Part shown: positions 23,861-36,589 of the stretch, in pieces
How the letters are laid out: the number at the start of each line of letters is the position of its first letter
Position numbering within the stretch: the stretch's first letter is position 1
DNA from: Rhododendron vialii
Lineage: Eukaryota > Streptophyta > Magnoliopsida > Ericales > Ericaceae
Direction: 5' to 3'
Assembly: GCF_030253575.1 (NCBI RefSeq)
Contig: NC_080569.1
Span: 2,624,001-2,688,000, forward strand
Length of the DNA: 64,000 nt
Translations under genes and position numbers: made by a program
Notes under the pieces: generated by a model
Told to the model about the DNA's origin: nothing
Databases searched by the model: none
The model's input: only the letters and a program-made list of their open reading frames with translations

Positions 23861-26800
23861 CTATTGGGATATGTGGAGATTTTGGATTTCAATCTGTAAC
23901 GTTTCAAGTTTTTTCTCCACATCTGTTAAATTCTCCTGCATCTTCAAAAGTCCGTCCAATCTACTTTGTGCTGAATCTTGATATGGCTTGCCGATGAGTT
24001 TTACAAAGTTTTCCAGATTCTGAGTAGCCTCAAAGAGATCCTTCTGCATGGCCTCTTCCATTTCAAGTGCCAAGGCATCCGCAGTCCTTTTTACTTTATC
24101 TATTGCCCTTTGCCTACGAGCTGGGAAATTTGAAATTGCCACGAAACTATATCAAAGCAACAAGTTCTGTCAGTTATTTACAGCAAAAAAATCTTGTAGA
24201 ACAAAACTTGGTTGTTTTGTACAGTATCATTGTGCTTTTGGAAACAGAGTGCATTTCCTAAGAAAAGTTTCATTGTTTTGGAATCAGGATATTCTCTATC
24301 CATTCACAAGAAGTTGGCTTTCCTGTAGAGCCATAGAGCTACATGAAACAAGGTTTTTTTTTTTAACTCAGTAATTTCATCAAGTGGAAGCAGAAATTTT
24401 ACACAAATTCTTAATGATCAGCTCAATATGCCCCATATCCGCAGCAAATCAAGAATGACTTTTTAGAACTCTGACCCTCTTTACTCTTAAAATAGCACAA
24501 GTACATGCAACTAAGTAAAACCATTGGTATGCGAGTAAGTATACGAGTCGAATGTATTGTATGCTCAAAAGTACTACTGCAAGGTCATCTTGTTCTATTG
24601 ACACTCGAACGACCGGCATGAGATACTAGTTTGCAGTCCAACTCCCATAATAACAATGTGAAAGAATTCAGGATTTTGGGAAAACTATTAACATACCTCG
24701 ACCAACCTAGCAGCTCATTCTCCGAATGTTTGCTAAAATCCTAAAACAATTTTCACATGCATCGACTTCAACTCATTGACGTTCTTGAGTTTTCACTTTC
24801 ATTAATTTTAGCTCAGATAACTTTCTTGAATGACAATGAGAAGACATATTAGGTTACAGATTATATCAGCTTATACTTTATAGAGAACAGTATGGCTTCC
24901 TATATACCAAGATAGATCAAGCAGAGAGGCGGCAGAACTAGCATGGAGAAAGGTGAGAATAGAAAAAGAAAGGAGAATCCTATTACTTGTTTGCATGAAT
25001 AAAAGAGGCAAGAAGCGGAGATGAAGATTGGGTAAGGAACCCCAATTTTTTTTGTCTTCCAACGTCTCTCCCTCCAAAAGGAGCAGAGCACCGCCAAAGA
25101 AAAAATTCGATGTATCAAAAAAATAAACAGCGAGTAAAGCATGGTAACCCGAATCAAGAGGGCAGATACCCTACCCGCCAACAGAACAAAGGCCAAGAGC
25201 AAGAAGATCTTCAATGGTTGTTGGTAGCACTGATGTAAGAAGTGACGCAGATAGACCAGCTGCTCCTAATCCGCCAAAAGTACCCAAGAACTAGCATTAA
25301 AACAAAACCAAAAAAATTGTGATCTGTTAGCATCAGGTTTATTTGTTATTTTGTAAAGTATGAAACAAGTAAAAATAACGTAAAACTATAGACCCTTTGA
25401 GAGGGTTTGAAACCATAGACAGAATCACTGCCGTTATCTACCCTCTAAGAAACTGTCACGTTATGTTTCAATTCATCAGGATAGCAGGAAAAACTGACAA
25501 AACTAGGAGAAAAAAAGAAGAAAGAAATCTTCAGATCTTCAAAAACCAGCTCAAGCCCAACAGCTCATAAGCTACTAGTTTTCGATTTCATTTCTGTCTC
25601 CTGACCATTGAGCGATTTCTTCACCAAGAAAATCTCTTAAAGGAGCTGGAAAACCCAGTTTTCCCAAACGATACAAGACTACTCCTTAGCAAGTTGTAAA
25701 GAAGTGTCTACCTAAAGTTACTGGTGTGTTACCTGATCTCACAAATCAACAACAAAAAACATAAAAGTTGAGAGGGAAGAGAAAAATTGAAGTTGAAAGA
25801 ATAGCAAACAGTATGTGATACAAGCTGGACAATCAAGAGAAAAAGGATATAGGAGAGATAAACTTAGAGGCGATAATGCCCTGTCACTTCTTCATGAAGT
25901 TACACCTTCCTCCGCATAGTGATCTATAATTACTGTCCTTAATTCAAATAAATATATGGGTGAGGCCGCAAGGCTAATTCGATACTTGGCCAAAAGCCCA
26001 TTGATCTAAGATCTTGGAGGCCACACGAGCACGTCTCCAAACTGTCCTTGCTATATTTTGAGACAAAAACTGATAAATAGCAATCAAAGAGGACAAAACT
26101 GCAGCTTTTCAAAAAATGGGAAAAGGAAAATTTTCATTTCAACTGAGCTAAAACCATATGCCAATTTCTCCAGTAAACCCAAGTCTCATTTATTAGTAAG
26201 CCCCATTTTGTAAAGAGCTAATTGTGATTAGAAATCTATATTTTTCTCCCGATACTTATTCGAGGAAGCAGTATGCAATAATCAGAAATTATGTTTTGCT
26301 TCATAATCCCTTCTTTCAATTTCTAGTCGACCATCGGACTCCCCTCATCCCAGTTTCTCTCTCCACCATTCAATTTTCAAATCTCTCTCTCTAGTCTCAA
26401 ACTAACTCAATGTTATCCCACTGGAATGGGTAGATGCATTTCCAAGCAGACCCCCCAGCACAACTGCCTATTGAAAGAGAAGTTATATGAAACTAGGTCA
26501 TAGTAAATAAACCAACTTCCCGTGCAAGCAAAACCTCAACAACCCCTTACATATGATACAAAGAATTTAAAACTCACTATTTCACGAATTTCTTGCTCGA
26601 ACAGCTTAGAAGCAGCAGCAGCACTGAAGTTCTCTATTACTTTGACACTCTGTTCATAATTTCCCGCTAGAAAATCCCTGGTATGCAATTGAACCAGTTT
26701 CTGTCGATCAACAAGTGAAGGCCATCTTTTCTCAAAAGATTCCATATACAGCTTTCCTTCCCGAGCATTGGTTGATTGCAACCATGTCATATACTCCCTA

Positions 26801-29800
26801 AGCAGTTTCTACATGTCATGACATAATCCACAAAAACAATGTCAAAAATCATACCTAATCACCCACAAGGAAACAAAACAGGCAGGGGAAAACAAAGATC
26901 CTAACTCAAGAACGAACGACAAATTTTAAAAGTTAAGTTATCTTGGTGAACATGTCAGTAGCTTTTTTCTTGGTACTTCCTCTAAGAATGGGTCTTGTTT
27001 AATTAAAAAGGGATACTCCTACACACAAGGCCTGACTTCTTACCATTCCAATTTTTGCATCCTCAAACCCTTTGCTCATAGATCGACTACCTCAGCTCCT
27101 CCCATCAGTGAAGACTTTATTAGTCCCTCTGTCCCAATTTAAGTTTCCACTATGGTTCTGCGTGCCATTTTCAATTGCTTATATCTCTCAATGTATATTG
27201 CTAAAAATATGCATTATGGATCTTGTTTGATAGATCTCAATTATTTCTATAATACAATGATTTTAAAAACATAATATATGTTGAGAGATATAAGCTATTG
27301 AAAATGGCACGCAAAATCGTGGTGGACACTTAAATTGGGACGGAGGGAGTAGATAATATTTGGGCAACAGGCAGAATCAAACACCAGAACCAACCCACCC
27401 CCATGGAAGCCTTCACCTCTTTGCCACTGCAGATTAAGCTTCCTCTCACCATCTCAGTCATTGAATCTCTTAGAGAAAAGAGAACAAAAAAAAAAAGCAA
27501 AGAACTTCAGTTGCACTCTTGTGTTTCACCTCAGAAGCTACTATTTTTTCTTCTGGTCTTAACGAGGAAGAAAATTGTTGCCTTGCAATTTTTAAACTAG
27601 ATCACCAAAAACAACAAAAATACTTAAACCCGTGGTCAGTTTCTATCACAGATTTAATCAGAAGTTAGTCTTCTTCAAATTAAATGAGATTAAAAATGCA
27701 CTCCAGACTAAAGCTCAAAGTGTAAGCTTCACATGCTCCTACATTTGGTTTTAGTGTTCAGAGCAATATCTGAGTGGCAAGCATACTAAAGGAAGTATGT
27801 ACACCTTAAGCTCAACGCAAATCTCAAACAGCTAATAGCCATTCTACTTACTTGGGCATCAGAAAGTGCAACTTACTTGGGCATCAGAAAGTGCAGGACC
27901 AATGATGTCATTTTGAACACTTGAGGTCGCCGCCATTGGAGCAGCTTTCTCTTTGAAAGCATATGAAGCAACACGATCAAGATTTGATAACTGTAGAGTT
28001 GACTCTATAACCTTGATAATGCGTGCTTGTGCACTATCAATCTGCATCACACACGGAACAAATTACTGAACAAAATTCATGGGGGCAAAAGTGAATATCT
28101 GACAAGACAAATATTTGCAGAGATACAAAAGGGTTTTCTAGATTTCCAAGACTATGTTGGATACAAAGAAACATACCAATGATAAAGTCTGTCTCTTCCA
28201 AGAAATGCCTGAACTTTCCATTTTCATTGCATACTCTTTCACACTATCAACTACTTCATTTACTGCCATGAAATCCTGTTTGGCATGCTGGCACTTTTCA
28301 CTCACAATCTTCTGACAAGCACAAAGCAGTTGTTCTGCAATTCCAATAGGTGTCTCCAGTTTAAGCTTCATCCTTTCAATTCCTGTATTTGTTGACCCAT
28401 CTAAAAAGCTATACAAGAACTTTTCAAGTTCATCGAAGCTACTGGTTCTCCAAAGAGGTTCAGTAATAGATAGTTTTCCACTCTCTTTTTGAGTCTTGTA
28501 GGAAGCTGAAAGTTTTGCTTCAAGGGCCAATCGAGCAGATACAGGATATAATGTCACATGTTCTGTATTCAGCAACTTTTGGGTATTCTCCTTGACAAAA
28601 GCAACAGCTTCCTCAAGCTGCATCAAACCATGTGTAAGAATTGAACATGGGTAGAAGTTCATTTAAGAACCTCAAGTAGGAAGTTATCTCTCTCACAAGG
28701 AGATATCTTCTAGGGACAACAATTAAGCTTGAGAATGCAAAATCACACCTCATTAGGATTCCGAAAGATATCGGATTTATTCAAAACAAACATGACTTTT
28801 TTCTTCCACTGCTGAGTATAACGAAGAAAAGCAACCTGGAAAGCACCACAAATGGAGATTATATTACATAAAAGAATAAGAAAACAAGCTACATTAACGT
28901 AAAGACTAGAATTCACTAACATATAATATGCTGATAGAGTTCGATACTTTGCCGCAAGAAGATAGGCCACTCAAAAACCAAGAGTAGCAAAACCACAAAG
29001 GGACAAGAAGGACGGAAGGATGGATAAAGAAACAAAACAGGTCCAATTCATTTGTCTTCCTAAATAGAAAAACATGAAGCCATTTGCCATGCTGCACTAG
29101 TCATACCTCACTCTCAGTTAAAGGACGATCAGCAGATATGACAAAAAGAAGCAAATCTGCACGGGGAACAAATTCCTCAGTCAGGCGTTGTTGCCGCTGG
29201 AGAATCACATTAGTCCCAGGAGTGTCAACAATAATCATCTGTTAAAACATATGTTGAAAAAGTTAGTTCTCCTTATTTTAGTCAACTATTCACATAGGAT
29301 GATTAGGTTCACATTGGTATAGTGACCTTTCTAGTACCCCCTCCATCCCAATTTGTTTGTCCAATTTTGAATATACAACTTTTTAAGGGAACACATTCAT
29401 TGCACATCAAAAATTGAAAAGTGAACAAACAAATTGGAATAGAGGGAGTACTTATCAGCACTTCTTCTCTGGTGGCGCTTTATCCACTTTGGAAGCCGCA
29501 AGTGAAGCCCAAGAGCTCAAACAAGTGAAGAAGTTTTATGGCTGAATAGATGTAATTGCCAATCCGTGGTTGCTCATTAATTTTTAGGAGTTCACTGTAG
29601 TATTTAAGTTTTCTTTAGTAGTTTGAGAATAATGGTTGGGGGCCTTAGCAGCCTTAGGGGCTTTTTCCCCTTTTCTCTCTCACATCTTCCAGCATCACTT
29701 TCCCTCCCTTTTCCTTATCCCTTTCCGATTCCGGTTCCCGTTCCAGCCTCACAACTCTTGCAGGGCTGGAGGTTAGAAAAATTACCATCTTATCTCTTAT

Positions 29801-32800
29801 TTTGTCCTTTTCAACTTAAGGTCCACGGAAGCAAGTCAGATCAAGCCACCCCAAGATCACGGTAGTAATACTCCATTGGTGCATTTGTTTCTTCGCTTTT
29901 TGGTCCACTGAGAATATAGACTGTGATTTCACCATCAACAAAGTTATCTAATTTCACACATGCACAAATTTCTCTTCCAAAAACTATACTATCCCTCATC
30001 ACATTTATCTACCCTAGTGAATTACATCAATGATATTTTCGCATAGTCCTAGAATCACCAAGGATGCAATCCTATCTGGTGAAAAGGAATGTCATACATC
30101 CAACAGTAACATGCACTATACTAAAAAGTCCTATCCAGAAACTCATTAGTACTGCTCAAAAAAGTGCAAGCTATTACCATACAGAGGCCTGCATAAGTCA
30201 ATTGCAACTTCAAATGATACACAGTAACACAAGCCACATTAAAATAAAATAAAAAAGTTTGCCATCTTTGACCTTGAAGTTTATTTTGCTTGTGTTAATC
30301 TTTTCTTAACTCTTAAGTAAAGGCATTCCAGAACCAGGAAAATATAGACAAACTCACTTCTTTAAGAATTGATGCAGGTAAGTAGCATATAAGTTGACCA
30401 TCTGGATGCCTTTCGCAACGCTGTTGCTCACTAGATTCCAACTCAGAATAACGTAAGAAAGTGATCTCATTTGTTGTTGGAACAACCCCGTCTTTTAAAT
30501 ATTTTTCTCCAAGTAGGGCATTGATGACGGTTGATTTGCCGGAGTTGAATTCACCCTGTTGACATCAAGAAATATAGCACTCATGAGAGGAAATTGAATA
30601 CATATTCCCAGCAAATCAAATATACAGCATAATGAGCACAAAGAACTAAAAGCAGTGCCTGCCACAAAAAGGAATACTTTTTCACCCCATTATATCACGT
30701 AACCAAACACATCAAAGAGGGTACTAAACATCAAGAATTACACTGGAAGGCTAAGAAGCACAGACACATAAACGAGGGAGGCGTGTGGTGTCAACACTTC
30801 TGCGAAGAAGGTTTGTGGTGTCTCCATCAATTCAGTTAGGCAAAAAGGATAGCACATAACAAAATCTATCTTGCAAGAGAAGGACTTTTTTCTATTTTAA
30901 GCAAAATAAATCATATCCAACGAGAACGATCTATGTAGTTTCTTTATTATTATATGCTGGACCGGTGTTATAAAGAAAGTGGCTAGCTTGTCTGAGAGAT
31001 TGATTTGCCTCTAGAACCGTGATCTTCAATTATCCAATCTTTGCTCCCTGATATTACAATAGATGAATTTTTCTGATCTAAGGATGAAAATGAACAATAA
31101 GGCAGTCCCACAAGCAACTACAAAAACATCTTATCAACCAACTAATTTGCATACAAGCACTTCTAAAACATGGTCAAAAGTGCGCCCCTACTTCTTCAAC
31201 CTGTCTTAATTAAGATTGGCCACCACGGTTACCACTTGAAGAGCAGTAACCGATACATACTTTTCTCAGACCATATTCAATTATTCATAATATGTCAATT
31301 ATTTAAGGTTGACTCAGACAACCCACAGATAGCTAAAAAACTAGTATTCTGCATAAAAATGAAACATTCTGCACCTTCAATTGGTAATAACTAACAACTG
31401 CCCATCCAAACCAGTAAGCAAGCAAATGCAAATTTCAGAAAAAGATTAGGGTATTCATTTAGAACGTTTCATATTCAAACATCTTAAACAAATAACAAAG
31501 TAATCAACACAAAACACCACTTGACTAAACAATAAAGAGTAAAATTATGTGAAACATAGAGCTAATACCAATGTATATCCGTGGAACCAGAATTTGTTGG
31601 AGTTCAGCACACTATTACCACTATAACCAGTAAAAACGGCTCATCAAGTTGAGAAACAGCGTCAATGAGAAGTGAGACCTCCTTCATCTGTCCATACATG
31701 TACATATGCCTCAAGTAAGCGAAAAACAGGGAAACCATGAAGAAAGTAGAATTTATTGGAGAATAACTTCAACTACCGAAGCATAATATTAAAAGATCAC
31801 CAGTGGTACAGCTCCCTGGATAACACTTATCACTTCAAGCAATACCATTTTTTCTGTTTCTACCAACTGACGTTCTCTATCCTCCAATTTAATGAAGCCA
31901 GCCACCTTCTTTCTCCCAGGAAAGCCATTGTCAACTTTCAATGTTTTGAGCTTATCAGAGCCTCGAAATGTTCCCTGTCCTCTGTTTTTCGAGCCACGTA
32001 CGGTGGTAAACAATTTGCTCATGACTTCATCAGTTAACACTTTCAATTCGCCCAATGAAACCACTAAACCACTAGCTCCTGATTTAAGTAAATTTTTAGC
32101 TTCAACAGATATCGGGTCAAATCCAAATGAAGCAATCATGACAAATATTGGAACTTTCACAGTCTCCCAAACAGAGCTCCCAGGTTCCTCAGCATGTGTT
32201 CCTCCATTGCTCCCATATATAAGGAAATCAGCACCTTCAGAATTAGATGCATTTAAGGCAGCAACCGGAGTTTGCACGTTTTTAGCTACCAAAGGAAGAA
32301 CTACTGATTCAGATCTAGCATCAATCATGGTGTTCCTGGCCACAATAGCGGGCAGACCTATTAAAGAAGAGAAAAATGTATCAACATTGAAGTATTTCAC
32401 ATACACAATTACACAAACACCCAACCGAAAATGATACATAGAAAACATGCAGCAACATAGTGGGTCTTGGGCTAAGCTGAAAAACAAGACCCAAATGCTG
32501 GCAGGCTTTGGAAAGCCATTTACCAGAACTTGCATTGCCCTTAGGTTCTAACAATTGGCCTATGCAGATTCTTAGATGAGATCCTTCTCCTCCAAAAGTT
32601 TGTATTTGCATGCATTGAGCTCTAAGCTATGAAGCATGGGTATTTCTAAAACCCCACCGTACTCGTACCCATACCATACCATACCTAGTACCGGCACTTG
32701 GCATGGTACTTCTAAATACGTGTTAGAGATACACAAAACATGTACCGAGATTTTTCTCTGATTTTTGCCATATCACAGTCCCCAGAAATACCCCAATATA

Positions 32801-34356
32801 TATCAAGTCGTACCCCAGCCGTACCCATACACTACACATTTTTAGGTTTCGCCGCACTGACATAAATACCCATATCGTACCTGTGCACGTGCTTCTTAGG
32901 CTCTAAGCTACGTATTCTTGACATGCAACATAATTGCCTATCCTCTATGTCACAGTATTTGATACAGGAGCAGTAAACTAAACGAAATACTGTATTATCC
33001 CAAACCCTGAGAATTTTAATATCCATTGACATACCCGGCAACGCTATAGAACTTATTTCCCGTGGGTCAAGTGAGAAGGAAATTTATACGTTACAGGAAC
33101 TTTCACTTGTGAGAAACCTGGTTTTTCTACAAGCTCCGAACCTACACATCATAGTTGTCTCAGGAATTTGGGACCATGCGCATAGACTCGGGGTCGGAAT
33201 TCGTCTTCATCCCTTGCCTGTATTGATGTTCGTACAAAAGCTTTGGGATGGTAGAGATGGTTGCTCACAACAAAGCTTATGAGTGATAGCTTCACAATGT
33301 CATCGTTATAGACCCTATGCTAGTTAAGATTCAATCAACTCTAATCAGTTGATGTAAACAAGCAGGCAGATTAGGCAACTGCCCCAAGTTCAACCCTCTG
33401 TACCGAAATTCCTCTGTACCTCTCTTCCCGTGCATTCTCGGCCTTTGGATCAAGTAATCAGTTGATGTAAACAAGGGGACAGACTGAGCAACTGCCTCGA
33501 GTTCAACCCTCTGTACCGAAATTCCTCTGTACCCCTCTTCCCGTGCATTCTCGGCCTTTGGATCAAGTTGGAATCTTTTTAATCCCTTAAAATTATCAAG
33601 CAATCCAACGGCCAAAACACACCGGAACATGGATACACACATTTTTCGGTACAGAAAACTTTAGACAAAAAACACCCCATAGGTTCACTCCCCATAGTTT
33701 AATGCCACCCTAAAGGCCGCGCATTTTTCACAAACTATATTAGTTGTCTGCTCATTACCAACCAGAAACTTAAAACCGGCGTGTCCCTACTAGCGAATGG
33801 GAATAGAACACGAATTCGAATCAGTTTCCGAGGGTAAATACATCAATATGCAGTAAATAACAGGAGAAAAAATCAAACCTTGATCAGAGAGCACAACGCC
33901 GCTAGCATTGACAGCAGCAGCGATATCAACCCTCTCAGACACCATGAAATAAGCCCTATCCCTAATCACCGACTTCAACAAACAAGCCGCCTCGTAGAGC
34001 CTCCCCCCGGTCCCCACTCCGCCGTCGAGCACCACGATGCCGACCCGGCCCGAGACGGCCACGTCGACCGCGTCCAACCCGATTCTGTTATCGTCCAGGA
34101 CCTCGTCGGGGGTGAGCTGGAGGACGAGGTTGGGTACTTTGATCTCGGGGCGCTTGTACCCGCCTGGAAACAAGGTTCTTGGATCCGGATTGAGTGCATT
34201 TAAAGAGGTGGTGTTGTTGGTTCGGAGGGAAGTGACGGAGAGGTTTGTGGGGTGAGGACGGAATCCGGAGAGGGGAGAGAGGGAGAGGAGGGGTGGGGTG
34301 GAGAAGAGAGAGTGGACGAGGGTGGGGGTGGTGGAGTGAGAGAGTGATGTTACCAT
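23861..34356 (-). CDS. FZL: FZO-LIKE dynamin-type GTPase, chloroplastic
   Basis: FZL is a membrane-remodelling dynamin-superfamily GTPase of chloroplasts, known in Arabidopsis to affect thylakoid and chloroplast shape. Eleven exons by frame and splice sites: 33879-34356, 31801-32357, 31619-31687, 30358-30555, 29107-29238, 28749-28835, 28177-28617, 27877-28041, 26578-26808, 25175-25290, 23861-24146. They total 2,760 bases, 919 residues, close to the roughly 912 of Arabidopsis FZL. The N-terminus is Ser/Thr/Pro-rich like a transit peptide. GTPase motifs: G1 GEFNSGKST at 369-377, G3 DTPG at 439-442, G4 NKSD at 497-500. A Gly-rich hydrophobic stretch (about 787-835, GTFGGLGAAGLSASLL then LGLCSVGGFVA) is the membrane segment, followed by a C-terminal coiled coil. 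Every junction keeps frame. Exon 8 has a duplicated donor. Confidence 0.95.
27123..27349. mobile_element. Stowaway-like MITE in FZL intron 8
   Basis: The ends GTCCCTCTGTCCCAATTTAA and TTAAATTGGGACGGAGGGAG are inverted repeats of the CTCCCTCCGTCCC class, flanked by TA on both sides. The whole element is an imperfect hairpin: CAATTGCTTATATCTCTCAA near 27180 is mirrored near 27290. Confidence 0.85.
27846..27895 (-). repeat. 25-bp tandem duplication of FZL exon 8 splice donor
   Basis: The 25-bp unit, which on the coding strand is the exon end TGCACTTTCTGATGCCCAAG followed by TAAGT, occurs twice in tandem. The upstream donor (GT at 27875-27876) joins in frame to exon 9. The downstream donor (27850-27851) would retain 25 extra bases and meet a TGA after five codons. 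Confidence 0.9.
29337..29448. mobile_element. Stowaway-like MITE in FZL intron 4
   Basis: A 112-bp element with ends CCCCCTCCATCCCAATTTG and AAATTGGAATAGAGGGAG, bracketed by TA at 29335-29336 and 29449-29450. The inner arms TTGTTTGTCCAATTTT and AAAATTG...ACAAACAA pair as well. Confidence 0.85.
33342..33567. repeat. 113-bp tandem duplication in FZL intron 1
   Basis: Two units, 33342-33454 and 33455-33567, both begin TAATCAGTTGATGTAAACAA and end GGCCTTTGGATCAAG. They differ at only a few positions, so the duplication is recent. It lies within the 1.5-kb first intron (32358-33878). Confidence 0.9.
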
Positions 34357-34398
34357 GTGGAGGAAGGAGGAGGGATTTGGGGGAACTCTGTGGTTTAG

Positions 34399-34400
<2 letters not shown>

Positions 34401-34443
<43 letters not shown>

Positions 34444-34459
34444 GGGAGGGAGAAGGAAG

Positions 34460-34506
<47 letters not shown>

Positions 34507-34590
34507 AGGAAGGAGGAGAGAGAGAGAAGGAAGGAGGAGAGAGAGAGAGGATGGGGAGGGAGGAGGGAAAGGAAAGGGAGAGAGAGCCTT
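34401..34590 (-). repeat. GA/CT-rich tract in FZL leader
   Basis: Two long GA runs (about 34402-34438 and 34464-34502) and shorter ones lie 45-235 bases upstream of the FZL start codon, so the minus-strand leader or core promoter is CT-rich. No TATA box was evident nearby. Confidence 0.85.
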
Positions 34591-34831
34591 ATCTGGTGGG
34601 AATGGAGAAATAGGTGGTGAGATGATGTTTGTTTTCCCTCCGCTTTATCATCTTTCTCCACTGTCCGTATAAAATTGGATTTTGTTGGACCTTTCCCCGT
34701 TCTGTATCTGTTGTCGAGAAGTGGGAAATAAATTTTCAAAAAAAAAAAAGGAAATGAAAAAATAATGAAAATTGTTTTTTTTAAATAATATAGAAAATTA
34801 GTATTAGGTCAAAAACCATACTACTACTACA

Positions 34832-35089
34832 ACTAAACTGCACAAATATTGTGCACATATTACGATGTTGGTTTACTATGGGTCTCATACAAATAATTCG
34901 AGCTATTCGTTAAATATAAAATATTTTTTCAAAATTAGATAATTGGATCAAGTGTCTATGAGTATCGAATTGAGCTGATTTTTCACGATCATTCTTGAAA
35001 AAATATTTTAAATTCAACGAATGACTTTGTATGGGACTCGTAGTGGGTCTCATACCGTAATCTATGCACAAAATCTGTATAATTAGATT
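34832..35089. mobile_element. foldback MITE between FZL and the 36.6-kb gene
   Basis: The left arm contains TGCACATATTACG and GGGTCTCATACAAA, followed by TTCGTTAAATATAAAATATTT. The right arm mirrors them, ending CCGTAATCTATGCACAAAAT. It occupies the divergent promoter region between the two genes. Superfamily not determined. Confidence 0.65.
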
Positions 35090-35142
35090 TTTTTATTATA
35101 ATAAAATTATAGTAATAAAAAATCACTACAAATCTGGATTTC

Positions 35143-35302
35143 GTTCGTTTTGAGATTTGGATTTGTAGGTAATAAGTGTAGAAATAAATAAATTAATTAT
35201 TGAAAGTATGGGTAATGATTTGAGAGATATAATGAAAAAATGAGAGTAATAATTGAAGAAAAATAGGATAATAATTAGAATTCAAAACCCTTAAACGAAC
35301 GG
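35143..35302 (+). mobile_element. MITE, GGATTTGTAGGTAAT family, copy 1
   Basis: It starts around GATTTGGATTTGTAGGTAAT and ends ATTCAAAACCCTTAAACGAAC. A second copy with the same start and end sits at 41456-41606 in the same orientation. The interior is AT-rich (TAATGATTTGAGA-type words) and non-coding. Confidence 0.55.
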
Positions 35303-36589
35303 ATCTAGAGACGGAAAAAAAAGTTAAAAATAATTTCTTTCTTTAACATCGTATTACATGAATATTTTTTCCATTCTGAGTTCCTCCAGATTAGTGCACG
35401 AAAGCTGGCTCGGTACCTGGTGCAACGGATCAAATTCTAGGGTTTTCTATGTAATCATCCAATTCCTACGCGATCAAAACCCGCCCAAAATCCAGCAGGT
35501 ACCTACCTCTCTCTCTCTCTCTCTCTCTCTATCTAGCGTCTATGCAGGCCTCCACCCAGGGCCGGGCCGGCCCTGAGAATAAGGTAGAGGATAAAAATAA
35601 GATAATGGAGGAAAAGCGAAATTTTTACTTATGTTTCTGTAGCATGCAGACTTGGGTTTTAGCATATTCACTTCATTCGGATATTGATTCTGTTGTTTCT
35701 TTAGCAGATCCACATTATGGCTGTGTGATTGACATGAAACTGCACATTTATCTCTAACCACTTCCCTCCTCTATGTATTTCATATCCTTTATTTTTCTTT
35801 TTTCTGCATTTTCTTCTGGGTTCTCCAACTACTTGTAACTGCGGGAGGGATTTCTTTGTTTCATACGGGTTCTGGACATTTGTTCTACTCCTTTTTTTTC
35901 CCTGAAAGAGCGGGGTGGAAAGGAAAACACTTTACAATGTGTGAATAAACCTTGAGAGAAGCTTATCCGTGAATAAGCAAATCGCGGAGGCGCCAAATCA
36001 CAGCCGTCCGTTCTGGTGATCAATGAAACTTTTCTGGGCAAGAGTTAACTCTTCCCGGAAAAGTTTGTTTAAAATTTTGACCACGCGATGGTGCTCCGTA
36101 AACACTTTTTCACAGAAAACTCCGTAAAAAAGGTTTTTTTCATCAACTTTATTGCACCTACTATAAGTTAAAAGTATCACAAAAAAAATATTGACTTCAA
36201 AAACAGTTCTTTTAAGAAGAAAAAACAAGCAAAGCAGTATCAAAGGGACAATCCTCCATCATTTGAAATGATAGTTTTTCTTGGTTGGCTGATACGTCCT
36301 CGGCAATCTCAAAATTTTTCAGAGTATCTTACATATTTAGGATTTTTGTATCATCTAGATGGGATTTAGTTACTTTTTTATTCGGTGATAGTATTTTCGT
36401 TCATGAAGTTGTTAGCCATAGTCTCAATGGTAGTCAGTAGCCACCGTAGTTTTTCTTTCGTTGCTTTTCTTCATTACAACGTGCAGTGATTTGTCATTTT
36501 TTCGTTTCATTCTGTCTAATATTCTTAAATATGGTTGTCTAACTACATTATGCTATTACTAGCCTGAAGTCTTCAATTCTTCCGTGGAG

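Noticed and set aside
24900-25214. Hydrophobic minus frames of 68-104 codons that look like a membrane protein
   Set aside because: Wrong frame of FZL exon 10 plus intron 10; the true frame reads TTIEDLLALGLCSVGG and splices to the last exon.
27403-27600. A 65-codon + frame inside FZL intron 8
   Set aside because: Antisense to the intron, low complexity, no family resemblance.
31892-32434. A 180-codon + frame
   Set aside because: Antisense shadow of FZL exon 2, whose minus-strand reading matches the family and splices in frame.
34245-34739. Overlapping frames of 105-122 codons on both strands upstream of FZL
   Set aside because: Arg-Glu and Ser-Leu repeats from the GA/CT tract in the FZL leader.
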